A stretch of 31,006 bases of DNA from Desulfotignum sp. (GCA_021737445.1 JAIPDY010000005.1:1-31006); one strand, 5' to 3'; positions 1 to 8,778 are shown, numbered from the stretch's first letter. Translations and numbers: made by a program. Notes: generated by a model not told the origin, from the sequence alone.

Positions 1-1
1 G

Positions 2-1300
2 CAGATCTATGAAAAAGCTTTGGCCTCTCTTTCATCCGGCAATGAACTGCTCAAATTTGCTGAAACCGTCAATGAAAAGCTGGATGACAAAGCGTTTTTA
101 AAATCGATCTACAAAAAAGCGGAATCTGTATACACAGAATTTGCTGATTACCTGAAACTGGGAAAAGCAGCCTTTGAGATCACCGGAGATGCCCAGTTCG
201 CCTCGGAAATATTCCAGACAGCTGCTGCCTCCAATCCTGCCTGCGGCCAGCTGGTTGACCTGGCCCTGGCCATGGCAAAGGACCTCAAAGATCCGAAAGC
301 GGCCATTGCCGTGCTCAAGCAGGCCCAGGGAGCGGTAAAAAGCAATGCGGATTTCATCAAGACCGCCAAAGCGATCCAGGAAATTGTCACAGATGACAAA
401 GAATGGACCGATGCCATCACCTTTCAGCTGGAAAAACGCGAAGAGTTCAAAGAGTTATATGCCGATTTCATCAATAGAGAACAGGAAACCAGAACCTGTG
501 CCACCAAGCGGGCCCTGGCCCATGAAATTGTTGAAAAAACAGGCGATACCTTTTATGGGGCAAAAATTTACAGACAGGCCCAGGATCTGACCCGCAACTT
601 CAATGATTTCATCAAGCTTGCGTTGTGTGTCCATGATGACCTGGGAGATGATGCGTGGGCAAAAGAGATCTATACCATGCTTCTGGAAAAATGTGCGAGT
701 TTGAGCCACTACACGGAACTTACCGATGCCATTGCAGCCACCCTCAAGGATGAAAAATGGATCCGCAGTATCTATAAGGATATTGAAGCAAAAAGCACGG
801 AAAACAGCGATCTTGTGAAACTGGCTGCCATTGCTGTCAAAAAACTAAAGGACACAGCCTGGGCCAAGGATCTGCTGCAAAAGGCTGAAGCCGGCTGCAA
901 AACCATGTATGACTATACCTTTGTGGCAGGGGCATATCTTAGGCTGCTGGAGGACCGGGAAAAAGCTGGCGAACTTTTTGAGGCGGCAGAAGCCACATGT
1001 ACTGACCAGAACTCTTATGCCCGGCTGATAACTCTGGTGCAGGGACAGACCACTGACACCGCATTTCTTACCCGAATTCTGATTTCAGCCAGACAAAAGC
1101 TCACCGGGTTTGAAGATATGCTGTTTCTGGCCCAGACCGCCCTGATCCAGCTCAAAGACACACAACTGGCTGCCCAGCTTTACACACTGGCTGAAGAAAA
1201 AGCCGGTGACCCGCACCGGTTGTCCCGCCTGGCAACCAGCCTGGGAACCCAGATGGATGACAGTGCCTGGGCATCCAGGGTATTGCGCAAGATATCCTGA
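2..1300 (+). CDS. Alpha-helical (TPR-like) repeat protein, 5' end outside window
   Basis: The frame is open from base 2 through the left edge, so the N-terminus is missing. A TTG at 20 is only an internal codon, because repeat sequence (Ile-Tyr-Glu-Lys-Ala) already lies upstream of it. The visible 430 or so residues consist of about 12 degenerate units of roughly 35 residues. Each carries a core like D-x-x-W-A-x-x-I-Y-x-x-A followed by a D-(F/Y)-x-x-L-A helix, for example at DDAWAKEIY and DTAWAKDLL. This pattern predicts a stacked helix-turn-helix solenoid of the TPR/Sel1 kind, usually a protein-protein scaffold. No catalytic motif or membrane segment is visible in this part. Similar long repeat proteins occur in sulfate reducers, but the function is unknown. 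The frame ends at TGA 1298-1300 and a weak hairpin follows. Confidence 0.8.
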   Translation, partial: QIYEKALASLSSGNELLKFAETVNEKLDDKAFLKSIYKKAESVYTEFADYLKLGKAAFEITGDAQFASEIFQTAAASNPACGQLVDLALAMAKDLKDPKAAIAVLKQAQGAVKSNADFIKTAKAIQEIVTDDKEWTDAITFQLEKREEFKELYADFINREQETRTCATKRALAHEIVEKTGDTFYGAKIYRQAQDLTRNFNDFIKLALCVHDDLGDDAWAKEIYTMLLEKCASLSHYTELTDAIAATLKDEKWIRSIYKDIEAKSTENSDLVKLAAIAVKKLKDTAWAKDLLQKAEAGCKTMYDYTFVAGAYLRLLEDREKAGELFEAAEATCTDQNSYARLITLVQGQTTDTAFLTRILISARQKLTGFEDMLFLAQTALIQLKDTQLAAQLYTLAEEKAGDPHRLSRLATSLGTQMDDSAWASRVLRKIS

Positions 1301-1319
1301 TTGCACCGGGATAAAGAAA

Positions 1320-1344
1320 CCGGGCCGATGAAAACCCGGATTTT
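1320..1344 (+). terminator. Weak hairpin after the repeat protein gene
   Basis: CCGGG at 1320-1324 can pair with CCCGG at 1335-1339 across a 10-base loop, and ATTTT follows. It lies 20 bases after the stop codon of the repeat protein. The stem is only 5 bp and the T run is short, so this is a tentative terminator. Confidence 0.25.
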
Positions 1345-1520
1345 GAAATGGTTTTTACGCTTTGCCCCTGCCCTGGCCGTCTGTTTTTTTCAAGGGGAAA
1401 TGGCATATATGGAAAGACCTGAAAAATCCGGGTGTCCGGAAACATATCATCATGGACCGTGCCGGCGGTCTGAAGGGCAGCCTGCTGCAGCACACAGGCT
1501 TTATTTTACAATCTTTAAGA

Positions 1521-2360
1521 TCATGTCATGAAAATATAGGTCATTACCCCTGCAGCGGCCAGCCAGATATTGGTGATATTGCTCACCGTGATATTTAGCA
1601 TGGCTGCCAGGTAGTTACCGCGGCTTAACAGGGCCAGACAGCTTTTAAACTCAGGCCAGCTTGACAGGGTGGCCAGAACAAAAAAGCCGATCACCCCTTT
1701 GGGGGCATGGCTCTGTTCAGAGGCAAAGCTTACCACAGGATCAAGAAAATACCCGGCAAAAATCAACACAAAAACCGCCGGAATTATGGACCATCTGGCG
1801 ATAACAGCATCTTCTACAGATTGTTCAGCCGGCTCAGGCGGCCGTTTGAAAAACAATATCCCTGTTATACCCATCCCTGCCGCCACCCAGTAAATATGAT
1901 GGGAAATGGAGATGGCATAAAACGAGACCGCAAGAGCTGCGGTCAGCACAATACATGTCAGGCTGTACTGCCAGTTTGTTTTCATGGTTTTTAAAAATAC
2001 CCGGCACACCAGTGCAGCAGCGATCAGCAGAACCGGGTTCATGAGATTTGATCCAAGGGGCGTGCTTGCGGCAAACAGCACATCCCCCACAACCAGGCCC
2101 ACAATAAGGCAGACAAGCTCGGGGCCGTTGGTGATGAATCCGGTTATCGTACCCAGCCCTTTGACCTTTTTGAGCGTCTCTATAATGACCTCTATGGACA
2201 ATCCGATAAAAATCATCACCAGCACCACGCCGCCGGCTGCAATAAACGATTTATTTAAATCTCCGTTGAACAAAAGAGAACAGGTACAAAAAAAAACAAC
2301 CACCAGAATCCAGCATATCATGTCTATCCAGCCGATGGAGTTTATCAGAAAATGTTTCAT
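1521..2360 (-). CDS. CaCA-like (sodium/calcium exchanger family) membrane protein
   Basis: This is a very hydrophobic protein of about 279 residues with roughly nine or ten predicted membrane segments. Two inverted alpha-repeat-like stretches are visible. The first carries T-N-G-P-E-L followed by G-S-N-x-x-N-P. The second carries S-S-W-P-E-F followed by V-S-N-I-T-N. These match the Pro-Glu and Gly-Ser-Asn-x-x-Asn signatures of cation/Ca2+ exchangers (YrbG-like). The second repeat is degenerate, with GSN replaced by VSN, so the transported ion is uncertain. I chose ATG 2360 because a strong GGAAGGA ribosome site sits 7 bases upstream. A GTG at 2486 in the same frame would add 42 hydrophilic residues, has a weaker AGGTG site and cannot be excluded. 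It is transcribed divergently from the 2555 gene. Confidence 0.65.
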   Translation of the reverse strand: MKHFLINSIGWIDMICWILVVVFFCTCSLLFNGDLNKSFIAAGGVVLVMIFIGLSIEVIIETLKKVKGLGTITGFITNGPELVCLIVGLVVGDVLFAASTPLGSNLMNPVLLIAAALVCRVFLKTMKTNWQYSLTCIVLTAALAVSFYAISISHHIYWVAAGMGITGILFFKRPPEPAEQSVEDAVIARWSIIPAVFVLIFAGYFLDPVVSFASEQSHAPKGVIGFFVLATLSSWPEFKSCLALLSRGNYLAAMLNITVSNITNIWLAAAGVMTYIFMT

Positions 2361-2554
2361 ATTGCAGTCCTTCCATGGGGTGATCCAGATCAATCTCAAC
2401 CGTTTCAAAACATCTGAAAGTGATTCTATACCCTGTTTGGGCCTTTCTTCCAATTTTTTTTCCAGGCAGTGTATTAATTTTTCCACACCAGCACCTGATG
2501 GAAAACAATAACATGAATATTGAATAAATCAGGCTGCAAGGATATAATTAAAAA

Positions 2555-5500
2555 ATGCCATTGAACAGTTTTAAATCCATATATTTTGACCAGCGGGACC
2601 ATGACCTGATAAAGATTGTCAATTCTGTTTATGATACAGATGCCAGGCTGGGATATATCCGGAAACTGTACTACCCTTTTTTCCATCCCCTGGGCATCAA
2701 GGAGCTGGCTGAATCCAAGGGGCTTCACCTGGCCTATGCCATTGTGAACCTGCTGGAATCCATGGAAAGAGGGGTCATTGAAAACCGGCTGGCAGCACTC
2801 AAGGCACTCAAGGATGAGGTCCTTGACACGGCCGGCGGACCCATGCCCAAGAATACTGCCCGGGTACTTTTACAGATCATGAAGGAACTGGTAAGGGCAA
2901 AAGGCAAGAAAACCCGCCAGCTTGAACTGGCCCATACCTTCCGGATGGCTGCTTTTGGAAAACCCAGAGAGATCAGAAGACTGCTCGCACACTACCACCT
3001 TCTGGAGATGCCTGAAGCGTGGAATCAGATTACATTTGACGACCATGTCCACGATGCCAATACGTCAGGCAGAAAATCTCCCACCCATCTGATCATGGAT
3101 GCCTGGATCAAAGGTATCCGGCGGCTGCGGGTCATCTATTACCACTATATTGAACCCCGGTTTGTCCTTGAACTGATCGAGGCGGCCGGGATCATGGAAA
3201 TTGATCTTCGTATCGGCATTGAATTCAAGGCCCGGTACCGGGACCGCTTCATATCATTTATCTGGGTGTCCCGGGGCCTGGCAGATGCGGAATCCTTTCT
3301 GTGCTTTCTTGCCGACCCCCATGTGGAACAGTTTATGAAACAGGGCAAGGCAGTGCTCAAATTCCAGGAAAAATATGTGCTTGATCTGTTGAAAAAATTC
3401 AATGAACACCGCTTAAACGATATGTGCCAGTATCTGGATATTCAAATGGCACCGCTGTGTCCGGATAAATTTCTGGCATTTTCATTCCCGGGGCAGCCGT
3501 CAACTCCCCATCTTGCAGAATATATCCATGCCATGGCAGTTCAGGCCATGGTGCAGCGAACAGATCAACTGCAAGAAGAATTCACACGGTCTGATGCCAA
3601 AAGACAAGAAGACATAAAAAACCAGATCAAAACAATGGATTGTTTCAGTGTCAAAGAGATTATTGACACATATTTGAATTTTGAACGGCATCCTGATATT
3701 TTCCAGACCCTTGCGGCAGATAATGATCCGGATATTCCCGAGCAGCTGAAACTCACCCATACCAGATTTTTTGAAACCATAGGCCAGCTTCATTATGATT
3801 TCCGCATCACACTTAAACTGGACAATCTGCTGCCTGAAGATGTTCTTGAAATTCTGTATGAAGCAAAAGGGTTGATCACCCGGCTTGAAATCATTAATTT
3901 AAAGGATTTTGTCTCCGGAAAAACCGATCATATCTTTGCCGTCAATGAACTGCAAAAAGCGCTGAACCAGGGCAGTCTGATCAAACTCAAAAGCACTGTG
4001 CGCCAGATCATATCCTGTGTGGAACAAGCCGGTTATACAGACATATCAAACCGGCGCCAAAAGCTGTATAATATTTTATATGATATTGATGACCTGAAAA
4101 ACATGTACAGATCCTATCCTCTCAAATCCAGGATCGGCAGTGATTCCACGGGAAAAGCCCACCAGGCATACGGCATGGGGTTCGGTATTGTGCATACCCT
4201 GCCGTTTCGGGCCATCAGAAATATCCGTACCACAAAAAAAGACCGGCTGATCCTGCCGGCAAACATTCGTGTAAACCAGCGGATGACCGCCTTTTCCACA
4301 GCAGATGTGAACCCGGTGTTCCGGTGGATACTGGCGGTTTTAAAGTGGCTTCCCGGCCTGGATCAAATCCGTTTTGTGAAAAAAAAGGAGTGGGTGTTTG
4401 AATCTTTTGCCCTGGACATGAAAAAATCAGGCAATATCGTAACACTGGGGGGTATCCAGCGGCAGAACAGAAACGGCCTGGGGCTTCTTGATCACTTGTC
4501 CGGTATCCGGGAAACACCTTCTTTCAAGTCATGGAAAAACCTTAACACCAAATTCAAAAACTGTCTTAAGATCGGTCTGGGGTTTATTCCGGCGTTTGTG
4601 TGTTTTTTTCTCACCAAGGAGTGGTGGTTTCTGGCCTGGTTCGGTGCATTCATCTGGTTTGGAATTACCGGTTTCAGGGTTATTTTACAATCGGTTCTCG
4701 GGGGCGGCGGTATCAAACGGTCATCTTTGACCAAATGGAACAATTATGTAAGCTGGGACCGGTTCACAGATGCCCTGCTGTTTACAGGATTTTCCGTGCC
4801 CCTGCTGGATTTTCTGGTAAAAACACTGCTGCTGGATAACACCCTGGGTATCAACATGAACACAAGTCCCGTTGCCCTGTATTCTGTCATGGGACTTGCC
4901 AACGGCATATACCTGTCCGCCCACAACGCCTTTCGCGGACTTCCCAAAGGAATGGTCACCGGCAATTTTTTCAGAAGCATCCTTTCCATTCCAGTGGCAC
5001 TGCTTTTCAATGCCATTATCGGTGTCATACTGGTTTTTTTCAATGTCCCGGCAATTGAAACAGTGCTTCAAAAATGGGCTGCCATTATTTCCAAAGCTGC
5101 GTCAGACACAGTGGCAGGGATCATTGAAGGAACCGTGGACCGGTTCCAGAATCTCAAACTGCGGCAGCGGGATGTGAAAAAGAAATTTTCAGATCTGTTT
5201 GACACCTATGCCAGGCTGGAAATGCTGTTTCCCGACACCCAGGAACTCAAAATACTAATAAAACCTGAATCCCTTTTTTCTTCCAGAAATTCCGAGGTTC
5301 GTGACCTGGCTGTCTTGATCATTATCAATGCACTGGATCTGTTTTATTTCTGGATGTATCTGCCCCGGGCAAGAATGACTATACTGGAGATGGTGTCCTG
5401 CCTGACCCCGGAAGAAAAAACCATTTTTTTCCAGTCCCAGAAACTGCTGGAGCAGGAACAGCATATCAGCCGTCTGTTTGTGGACGGCATTCTTGGCAGC

Positions 5501-5614
5501 CAGTTTTCCCGGCCCCTGTCTTTTTACCTGACAGCCCATCAGAAATATCTGGCATCCATTCACAAGATTGAATCAATTCATGCCGACCACGAGATAATCT
5601 GTACAAACCAATGA
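2555..5614 (+). CDS. Large membrane protein with PHP-like N-terminal motif, function unknown
   Basis: This 1019-residue protein is not one I can name. Residues about 160-240 resemble a PHP-type metal-dependent phosphoesterase: D163-H164-V165-H166 followed by an N-T-S-G-R-x-S-P stretch, then a R-I-G-I-E-F segment like the Gly-Ile-Glu motif of PHP domains. A complete set of PHP metal ligands is not obvious, so catalysis is unproven. Residues 300-560 look helical and charged. Hydrophobic segments lie near residues 667-716, 736-760, 770-795 and 803-838, giving perhaps five or six membrane spans. The last 170 residues are again helical and soluble. There is no signal peptide. ATG 2555 follows an AAGGAT about 11 bases upstream. 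It converges with the M24 gene, leaving only 23 bases between the stops. Confidence 0.75.
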   Translation: MPLNSFKSIYFDQRDHDLIKIVNSVYDTDARLGYIRKLYYPFFHPLGIKELAESKGLHLAYAIVNLLESMERGVIENRLAALKALKDEVLDTAGGPMPKNTARVLLQIMKELVRAKGKKTRQLELAHTFRMAAFGKPREIRRLLAHYHLLEMPEAWNQITFDDHVHDANTSGRKSPTHLIMDAWIKGIRRLRVIYYHYIEPRFVLELIEAAGIMEIDLRIGIEFKARYRDRFISFIWVSRGLADAESFLCFLADPHVEQFMKQGKAVLKFQEKYVLDLLKKFNEHRLNDMCQYLDIQMAPLCPDKFLAFSFPGQPSTPHLAEYIHAMAVQAMVQRTDQLQEEFTRSDAKRQEDIKNQIKTMDCFSVKEIIDTYLNFERHPDIFQTLAADNDPDIPEQLKLTHTRFFETIGQLHYDFRITLKLDNLLPEDVLEILYEAKGLITRLEIINLKDFVSGKTDHIFAVNELQKALNQGSLIKLKSTVRQIISCVEQAGYTDISNRRQKLYNILYDIDDLKNMYRSYPLKSRIGSDSTGKAHQAYGMGFGIVHTLPFRAIRNIRTTKKDRLILPANIRVNQRMTAFSTADVNPVFRWILAVLKWLPGLDQIRFVKKKEWVFESFALDMKKSGNIVTLGGIQRQNRNGLGLLDHLSGIRETPSFKSWKNLNTKFKNCLKIGLGFIPAFVCFFLTKEWWFLAWFGAFIWFGITGFRVILQSVLGGGGIKRSSLTKWNNYVSWDRFTDALLFTGFSVPLLDFLVKTLLLDNTLGINMNTSPVALYSVMGLANGIYLSAHNAFRGLPKGMVTGNFFRSILSIPVALLFNAIIGVILVFFNVPAIETVLQKWAAIISKAASDTVAGIIEGTVDRFQNLKLRQRDVKKKFSDLFDTYARLEMLFPDTQELKILIKPESLFSSRNSEVRDLAVLIIINALDLFYFWMYLPRARMTILEMVSCLTPEEKTIFFQSQKLLEQEQHISRLFVDGILGSQFSRPLSFYLTAHQKYLASIHKIESIHADHEIICTNQ

Positions 5615-5637
5615 TCTCCAGCAGATGAACCGCAATA

Positions 5638-7416
5638 TCACAGCGGCCTGGTTCTGGACTCAAGCCAGGATCTGACCGAAGGTTCCAGATATGGGGAAAG
5701 CGATTCAAACACCTGCCCGTGATACTGGTTTATCCAGGCGATCTCAGCCCCGGTGAGCAGAGAGATATCCACCAGCTCCCGCTCAAAATGGCACCAGGTC
5801 AGATTTTCAAAACCCAGAAACCGGCCGAACTGCGTCTGGCAGGCATCGGTCACCAGCACCATGTTTTCCAGGCGGATGCCGTATTCGCCTTCCCGATAGA
5901 GCCCGGGTTCGTTGGTCATGAGCATCCCCTTTTCCAGAGCCACATCCACGGGGTGGGGGCTGATCCGGGCCGGGCCTTCGTGTACGCACAGAAAAAAGCC
6001 TACACCATGGCCGGTGCCATGGCCGAAATTCATGCCCTGGCGCCATAAAAACTGCCGGGCCAGGGTGTCGATCTGGAACCCTCTGGTACCTTCGGGAAAA
6101 CAGGCAGTGGCCACGGCAATATGCCCCTTGAGCACCAGGGTATAATCGGTGATCTGCTGCGGGGTCGGGCTGCCCAGACAGATGGTGCGGGTGATGTCGG
6201 TTGTGCCGGTCAGATAGTTACCACCGGAATCGGTTAAAAACATCCCTGTATTCTGAAGCCGGGCATCTGTATCTTTTGCAGCGCTGTAATGGCACATGGC
6301 GGAATGCTCTCCACAGGCCATGATGGGATTAAAACTGTTTTCCACAAAATCTTTTTGGTTTTTGCGCAGTTCAAACAATTTATGTGCAGCACTGATTTCG
6401 GTCACCCGATCCTCAAACTCCTGGGTGTCAAGCCAGTGAAGAAACTGGACCACTGCCACCCCGTCCTTGACAGCCGTGTTCCGCAGGTGCCCTATCTGTG
6501 TGTTGTTTTTACGTGTTTTGAACCGGGCCGCCGGATTCATGGCCTCAATGATGCGGCAGTCCGGATTGATGGCGGCAAACAGACCCGCAGAAACCATATC
6601 AGGATCCAGAAGCACCCCGGCCTGATCCGGCAGTTTTTTTAAGGTGTCGAAGATATCATGGTAACCTGACAGCTGGATATTGTCTTTACCCAGGACAGCG
6701 GCAAGGTCCTGGTCCACCTTGTCCGGATGAATGAACAGCCGGACCTGATCCATATCCACCAGAACAAAAGCGATATTCACCGGATTGCCGGGGGCATCTG
6801 ATCCCCGCAGGTTCAATGCCCAGGCAATATCTTCCAGGCCGGTCATGACATGGTGGTCTGCGCCGGATTCAGCCATGGCTTCCCGGATTTTGGCGATCTT
6901 GTCAGACCGGGACTGGCCGGCAAACCGGACAGGAAAGTCCCAGGTTTTTGTGACCGGCATGGGGGGTCTGTCCTGCCAGGCCTTTTCCACAAAATCCAGA
7001 TCGGTTCGAAAAAGAATCTGCCGGGTATTCCACAACTTGCGATATTTTTTTTCCTGGTTTCTGGAAATGACACGGCCGTCCACCGCCACCGTGTCTTTGG
7101 GGGACAGATTTCTTAAAATCCAGTCATGAAATTCCAGGACACCCGGCTCTCCTGATTTAACCAGCTCAAACTCCGATCCCCGGATCTGGGAACCGGCCTG
7201 GAGCCAATACCTGAAATCGGTCCAGAGCAGGGCATGGGTCCGGGTAACCACGGCAACGCCGGCTGACCCGGTAAAGCCTGTGAGCCACGCCCTTGCCTGC
7301 CAGTGGCCGGTGACATATTCACTCTGGTGGGGATCGGCGCTGGGCACGATCAGGGCCGCAATCTGTTGCGACGTCATCATCTGCCTTAAAACAACCAGTT
7401 TTTCATCTGTTTTCAC
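5638..7416 (-). CDS. pepP: Xaa-Pro aminopeptidase (aminopeptidase P), M24B family
   Basis: This is a 592-residue cytoplasmic metallopeptidase that removes an N-terminal residue next to proline. It has the long three-domain form: two creatinase-like N-terminal domains (about 1-310) and a C-terminal pita-bread domain. All five dinuclear metal ligands are visible: D396 in DSGGNY, D407 in GTTDITRT, H470 in GHGTGHGVG, E503 in NEPG and E517 in GIRLEN. The length fits the eukaryote-like aminopeptidase P subgroup rather than the 440-residue E. coli PepP, so the symbol is approximate. The start is GTG 7416, with an AGGA ribosome site 8 to 9 bases upstream. It has no signal peptide. Its leader overlaps a set of inverted repeats that could mask the ribosome site. 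Confidence 0.93.
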   Translation of the reverse strand: MKTDEKLVVLRQMMTSQQIAALIVPSADPHQSEYVTGHWQARAWLTGFTGSAGVAVVTRTHALLWTDFRYWLQAGSQIRGSEFELVKSGEPGVLEFHDWILRNLSPKDTVAVDGRVISRNQEKKYRKLWNTRQILFRTDLDFVEKAWQDRPPMPVTKTWDFPVRFAGQSRSDKIAKIREAMAESGADHHVMTGLEDIAWALNLRGSDAPGNPVNIAFVLVDMDQVRLFIHPDKVDQDLAAVLGKDNIQLSGYHDIFDTLKKLPDQAGVLLDPDMVSAGLFAAINPDCRIIEAMNPAARFKTRKNNTQIGHLRNTAVKDGVAVVQFLHWLDTQEFEDRVTEISAAHKLFELRKNQKDFVENSFNPIMACGEHSAMCHYSAAKDTDARLQNTGMFLTDSGGNYLTGTTDITRTICLGSPTPQQITDYTLVLKGHIAVATACFPEGTRGFQIDTLARQFLWRQGMNFGHGTGHGVGFFLCVHEGPARISPHPVDVALEKGMLMTNEPGLYREGEYGIRLENMVLVTDACQTQFGRFLGFENLTWCHFERELVDISLLTGAEIAWINQYHGQVFESLSPYLEPSVRSWLESRTRPL

Positions 7417-7426
7417 AAGTTACGTT

Positions 7427-7487
7427 CCTGTTCAACCATACATGGTTCATATTGATTATTGACCCTGGCATACACTGTTTGAACAGG
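7427..7487 (-). promoter_or_regulatory. Nested inverted repeats in the aminopeptidase leader
   Basis: CCTGTTCAA at 7427-7435 is the exact inverse of TTGAACAGG at 7479-7487. On the minus-strand transcript the second arm reads TTGAACAGG and runs straight into the AGGA ribosome site of the GTG start at 7416. A shorter palindrome, AACCAT-AC-ATGGTT, lies at 7434-7447 and shares two bases with the long arm. CTGTT-CA-AACAG at the distal arm can fold on its own. The alternatives look mutually exclusive, which could control translation. No known riboswitch class is recognised. Confidence 0.4.
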
Positions 7488-7573
7488 TTTCTCAATCTTT
7501 TTTGTCAAATTAAAGCCCCCCTCTTTTTAAATTTTGATGGCTGGTGTATATCCTGGAGTAAAAAATGATACGC

Positions 7574-7604
7574 CTGACAATTTGAGCGCACCCTGAACCA
7601 TAAT
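7574..7604 (+). promoter_or_regulatory. Possible sigma70-type promoter of the C-S lyase gene
   Basis: CTGACA at 7574-7579 and CATAAT at 7599-7604 are separated by 19 bases. This would place the start of transcription near 7611, just before the AAGGAGA ribosome site at 7617-7623. The spacing is longer than ideal. Confidence 0.3.
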
Positions 7605-7635
7605 TCACAATGTTTTAAGGAGAATAAAAATCTTG

Positions 7636-8778
7636 ATGAATCCTTTGTTTGATACCATCATTGACCGGACCCATACCCATTCCATGAAATGGGAAAAATA
7701 CGAAGATACAGATATTTTGCCCATGTGGGTGGCGGACATGGATTTCAAGGCACCGCCTGCAGTACTGGCTGCCCTGCAAAAAATCATTACCCATGGTATC
7801 CTGGGATACACTCAGGTTCCCCATGATCTGAACCAGATTGTAATATCACGCCTTGCAGCCCTGTACGGCTGGGAAGTGGAACAAGACTGGCTGATCTGGG
7901 TTCCTGGTGTGGTTTCCGGCCTGAATGCAGCCTGCCGTGCCTTTGGCAGACAGGACCAGGCCATTGTCACCACCACCCCCATCTATCCCCCTTTTTTATC
8001 GGTTTCAGAGCACTGCGGCAAACCTTTGCACACCCTTCCCATGGTCACAGAGGCAGGCCGGGCCACCCTGGATTTTGAAGGGCTTGAACAGCTGTTTCAA
8101 AAAAAGCCGGGCCTGTTTTTATTCTGCAGCCCCTACAACCCCTGCGGCACTCTTTTCACAACAGAGGAACTCAAACAGCTGGCAGACCTGTGTGAAACAT
8201 ATGATGTGATTTTGTGCAGTGATGAGATCCACAGTGATTTTGTACTGGATCCCTACAACCGGCATATACCTTCAGCCACAGTTTCCAAAACAGCTGCCCG
8301 GCGCACCATCACCCTGATGGCACCCTCCAAGACCTATAATATTCCGGGACTGGGGTGCTCTTTTGCCGTGATTTCAGACCCTGATTTACGCCACCGGTTC
8401 AAAGCAGCATGCAAAGGCATCCTGCCCAGCGTGAACCTCATGGGATTGGCTGCGGCAAAAGCAGCCTATGCATCCTGCGATGACTGGCTGGCACAATTGA
8501 TCGCCTATCTGCGGCAGAACAGAGACACGGTGATGGAAAAAGTCAGCCAGATGCCCGGCTGCCGGGTTGACCCCATCCAGGCCACCTATCTTGCCTGGAT
8601 AGATGTCAAAGAAACCGGCCTGACAGACCCGGTGGGCTTTTTTGAACAGGCCGGGGTCGGTCTGTCTGACGGCAAATATTTTGGAGCCCCCGGGTTTGTC
8701 CGGCTCAATTTCGGATGCCCTGCCGCTCTTCTGGACAAAGGATTGCAGCGCATGGAAAAAGCGCTGCAATCCCTTTGA
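7636..8778 (+). CDS. patB: PatB/MalY-type PLP-dependent C-S beta-lyase (aminotransferase class I/II fold)
   Basis: This 380-residue fold-type I PLP enzyme probably cleaves cystathionine or cysteine beta C-S bonds to a thiol or H2S, pyruvate and ammonia. The MalY/PatB subgroup is indicated by the N-terminal W-x-K-Y and L-P-M-W-V-A-D-M-D-F motifs. Also visible are the SPYNPCGT loop, SDEIHSDF with the cofactor-binding Asp, and APSKTYNIPGL with Schiff-base Lys K232. The C-terminal RLNFGCP supplies the carboxylate-binding Arg. ATG 7636 lies 12 bases after AAGGAGA, and the adjacent TTG 7633 is an alternative. An aminotransferase role on aromatic amino acids is possible but less likely from these motifs. 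A strong 12-bp hairpin is embedded in the last codons. Confidence 0.88.
   Translation: MNPLFDTIIDRTHTHSMKWEKYEDTDILPMWVADMDFKAPPAVLAALQKIITHGILGYTQVPHDLNQIVISRLAALYGWEVEQDWLIWVPGVVSGLNAACRAFGRQDQAIVTTTPIYPPFLSVSEHCGKPLHTLPMVTEAGRATLDFEGLEQLFQKKPGLFLFCSPYNPCGTLFTTEELKQLADLCETYDVILCSDEIHSDFVLDPYNRHIPSATVSKTAARRTITLMAPSKTYNIPGLGCSFAVISDPDLRHRFKAACKGILPSVNLMGLAAAKAAYASCDDWLAQLIAYLRQNRDTVMEKVSQMPGCRVDPIQATYLAWIDVKETGLTDPVGFFEQAGVGLSDGKYFGAPGFVRLNFGCPAALLDKGLQRMEKALQSL
8740..8772 (+). repeat. 12-bp perfect hairpin inside the 3' end of the C-S lyase gene
   Basis: GGATTGCAGCGC at 8740-8751 is the exact inverse of GCGCTGCAATCC at 8761-8772, with a 9-base loop at 8752-8760. A flanking AAA and CTTT could lengthen the stem with one bulge. 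The stop codon follows at 8776-8778. There is no real T run afterwards, so it may protect the mRNA end or act as a poor terminator. Confidence 0.5.

Noticed and set aside
7633..8778. C-S lyase as an aromatic aminotransferase feeding the pad-like pathway
   Set aside because: The motifs fit the MalY/PatB lyase subgroup better, so the metabolic link to phenylalanine was not claimed.
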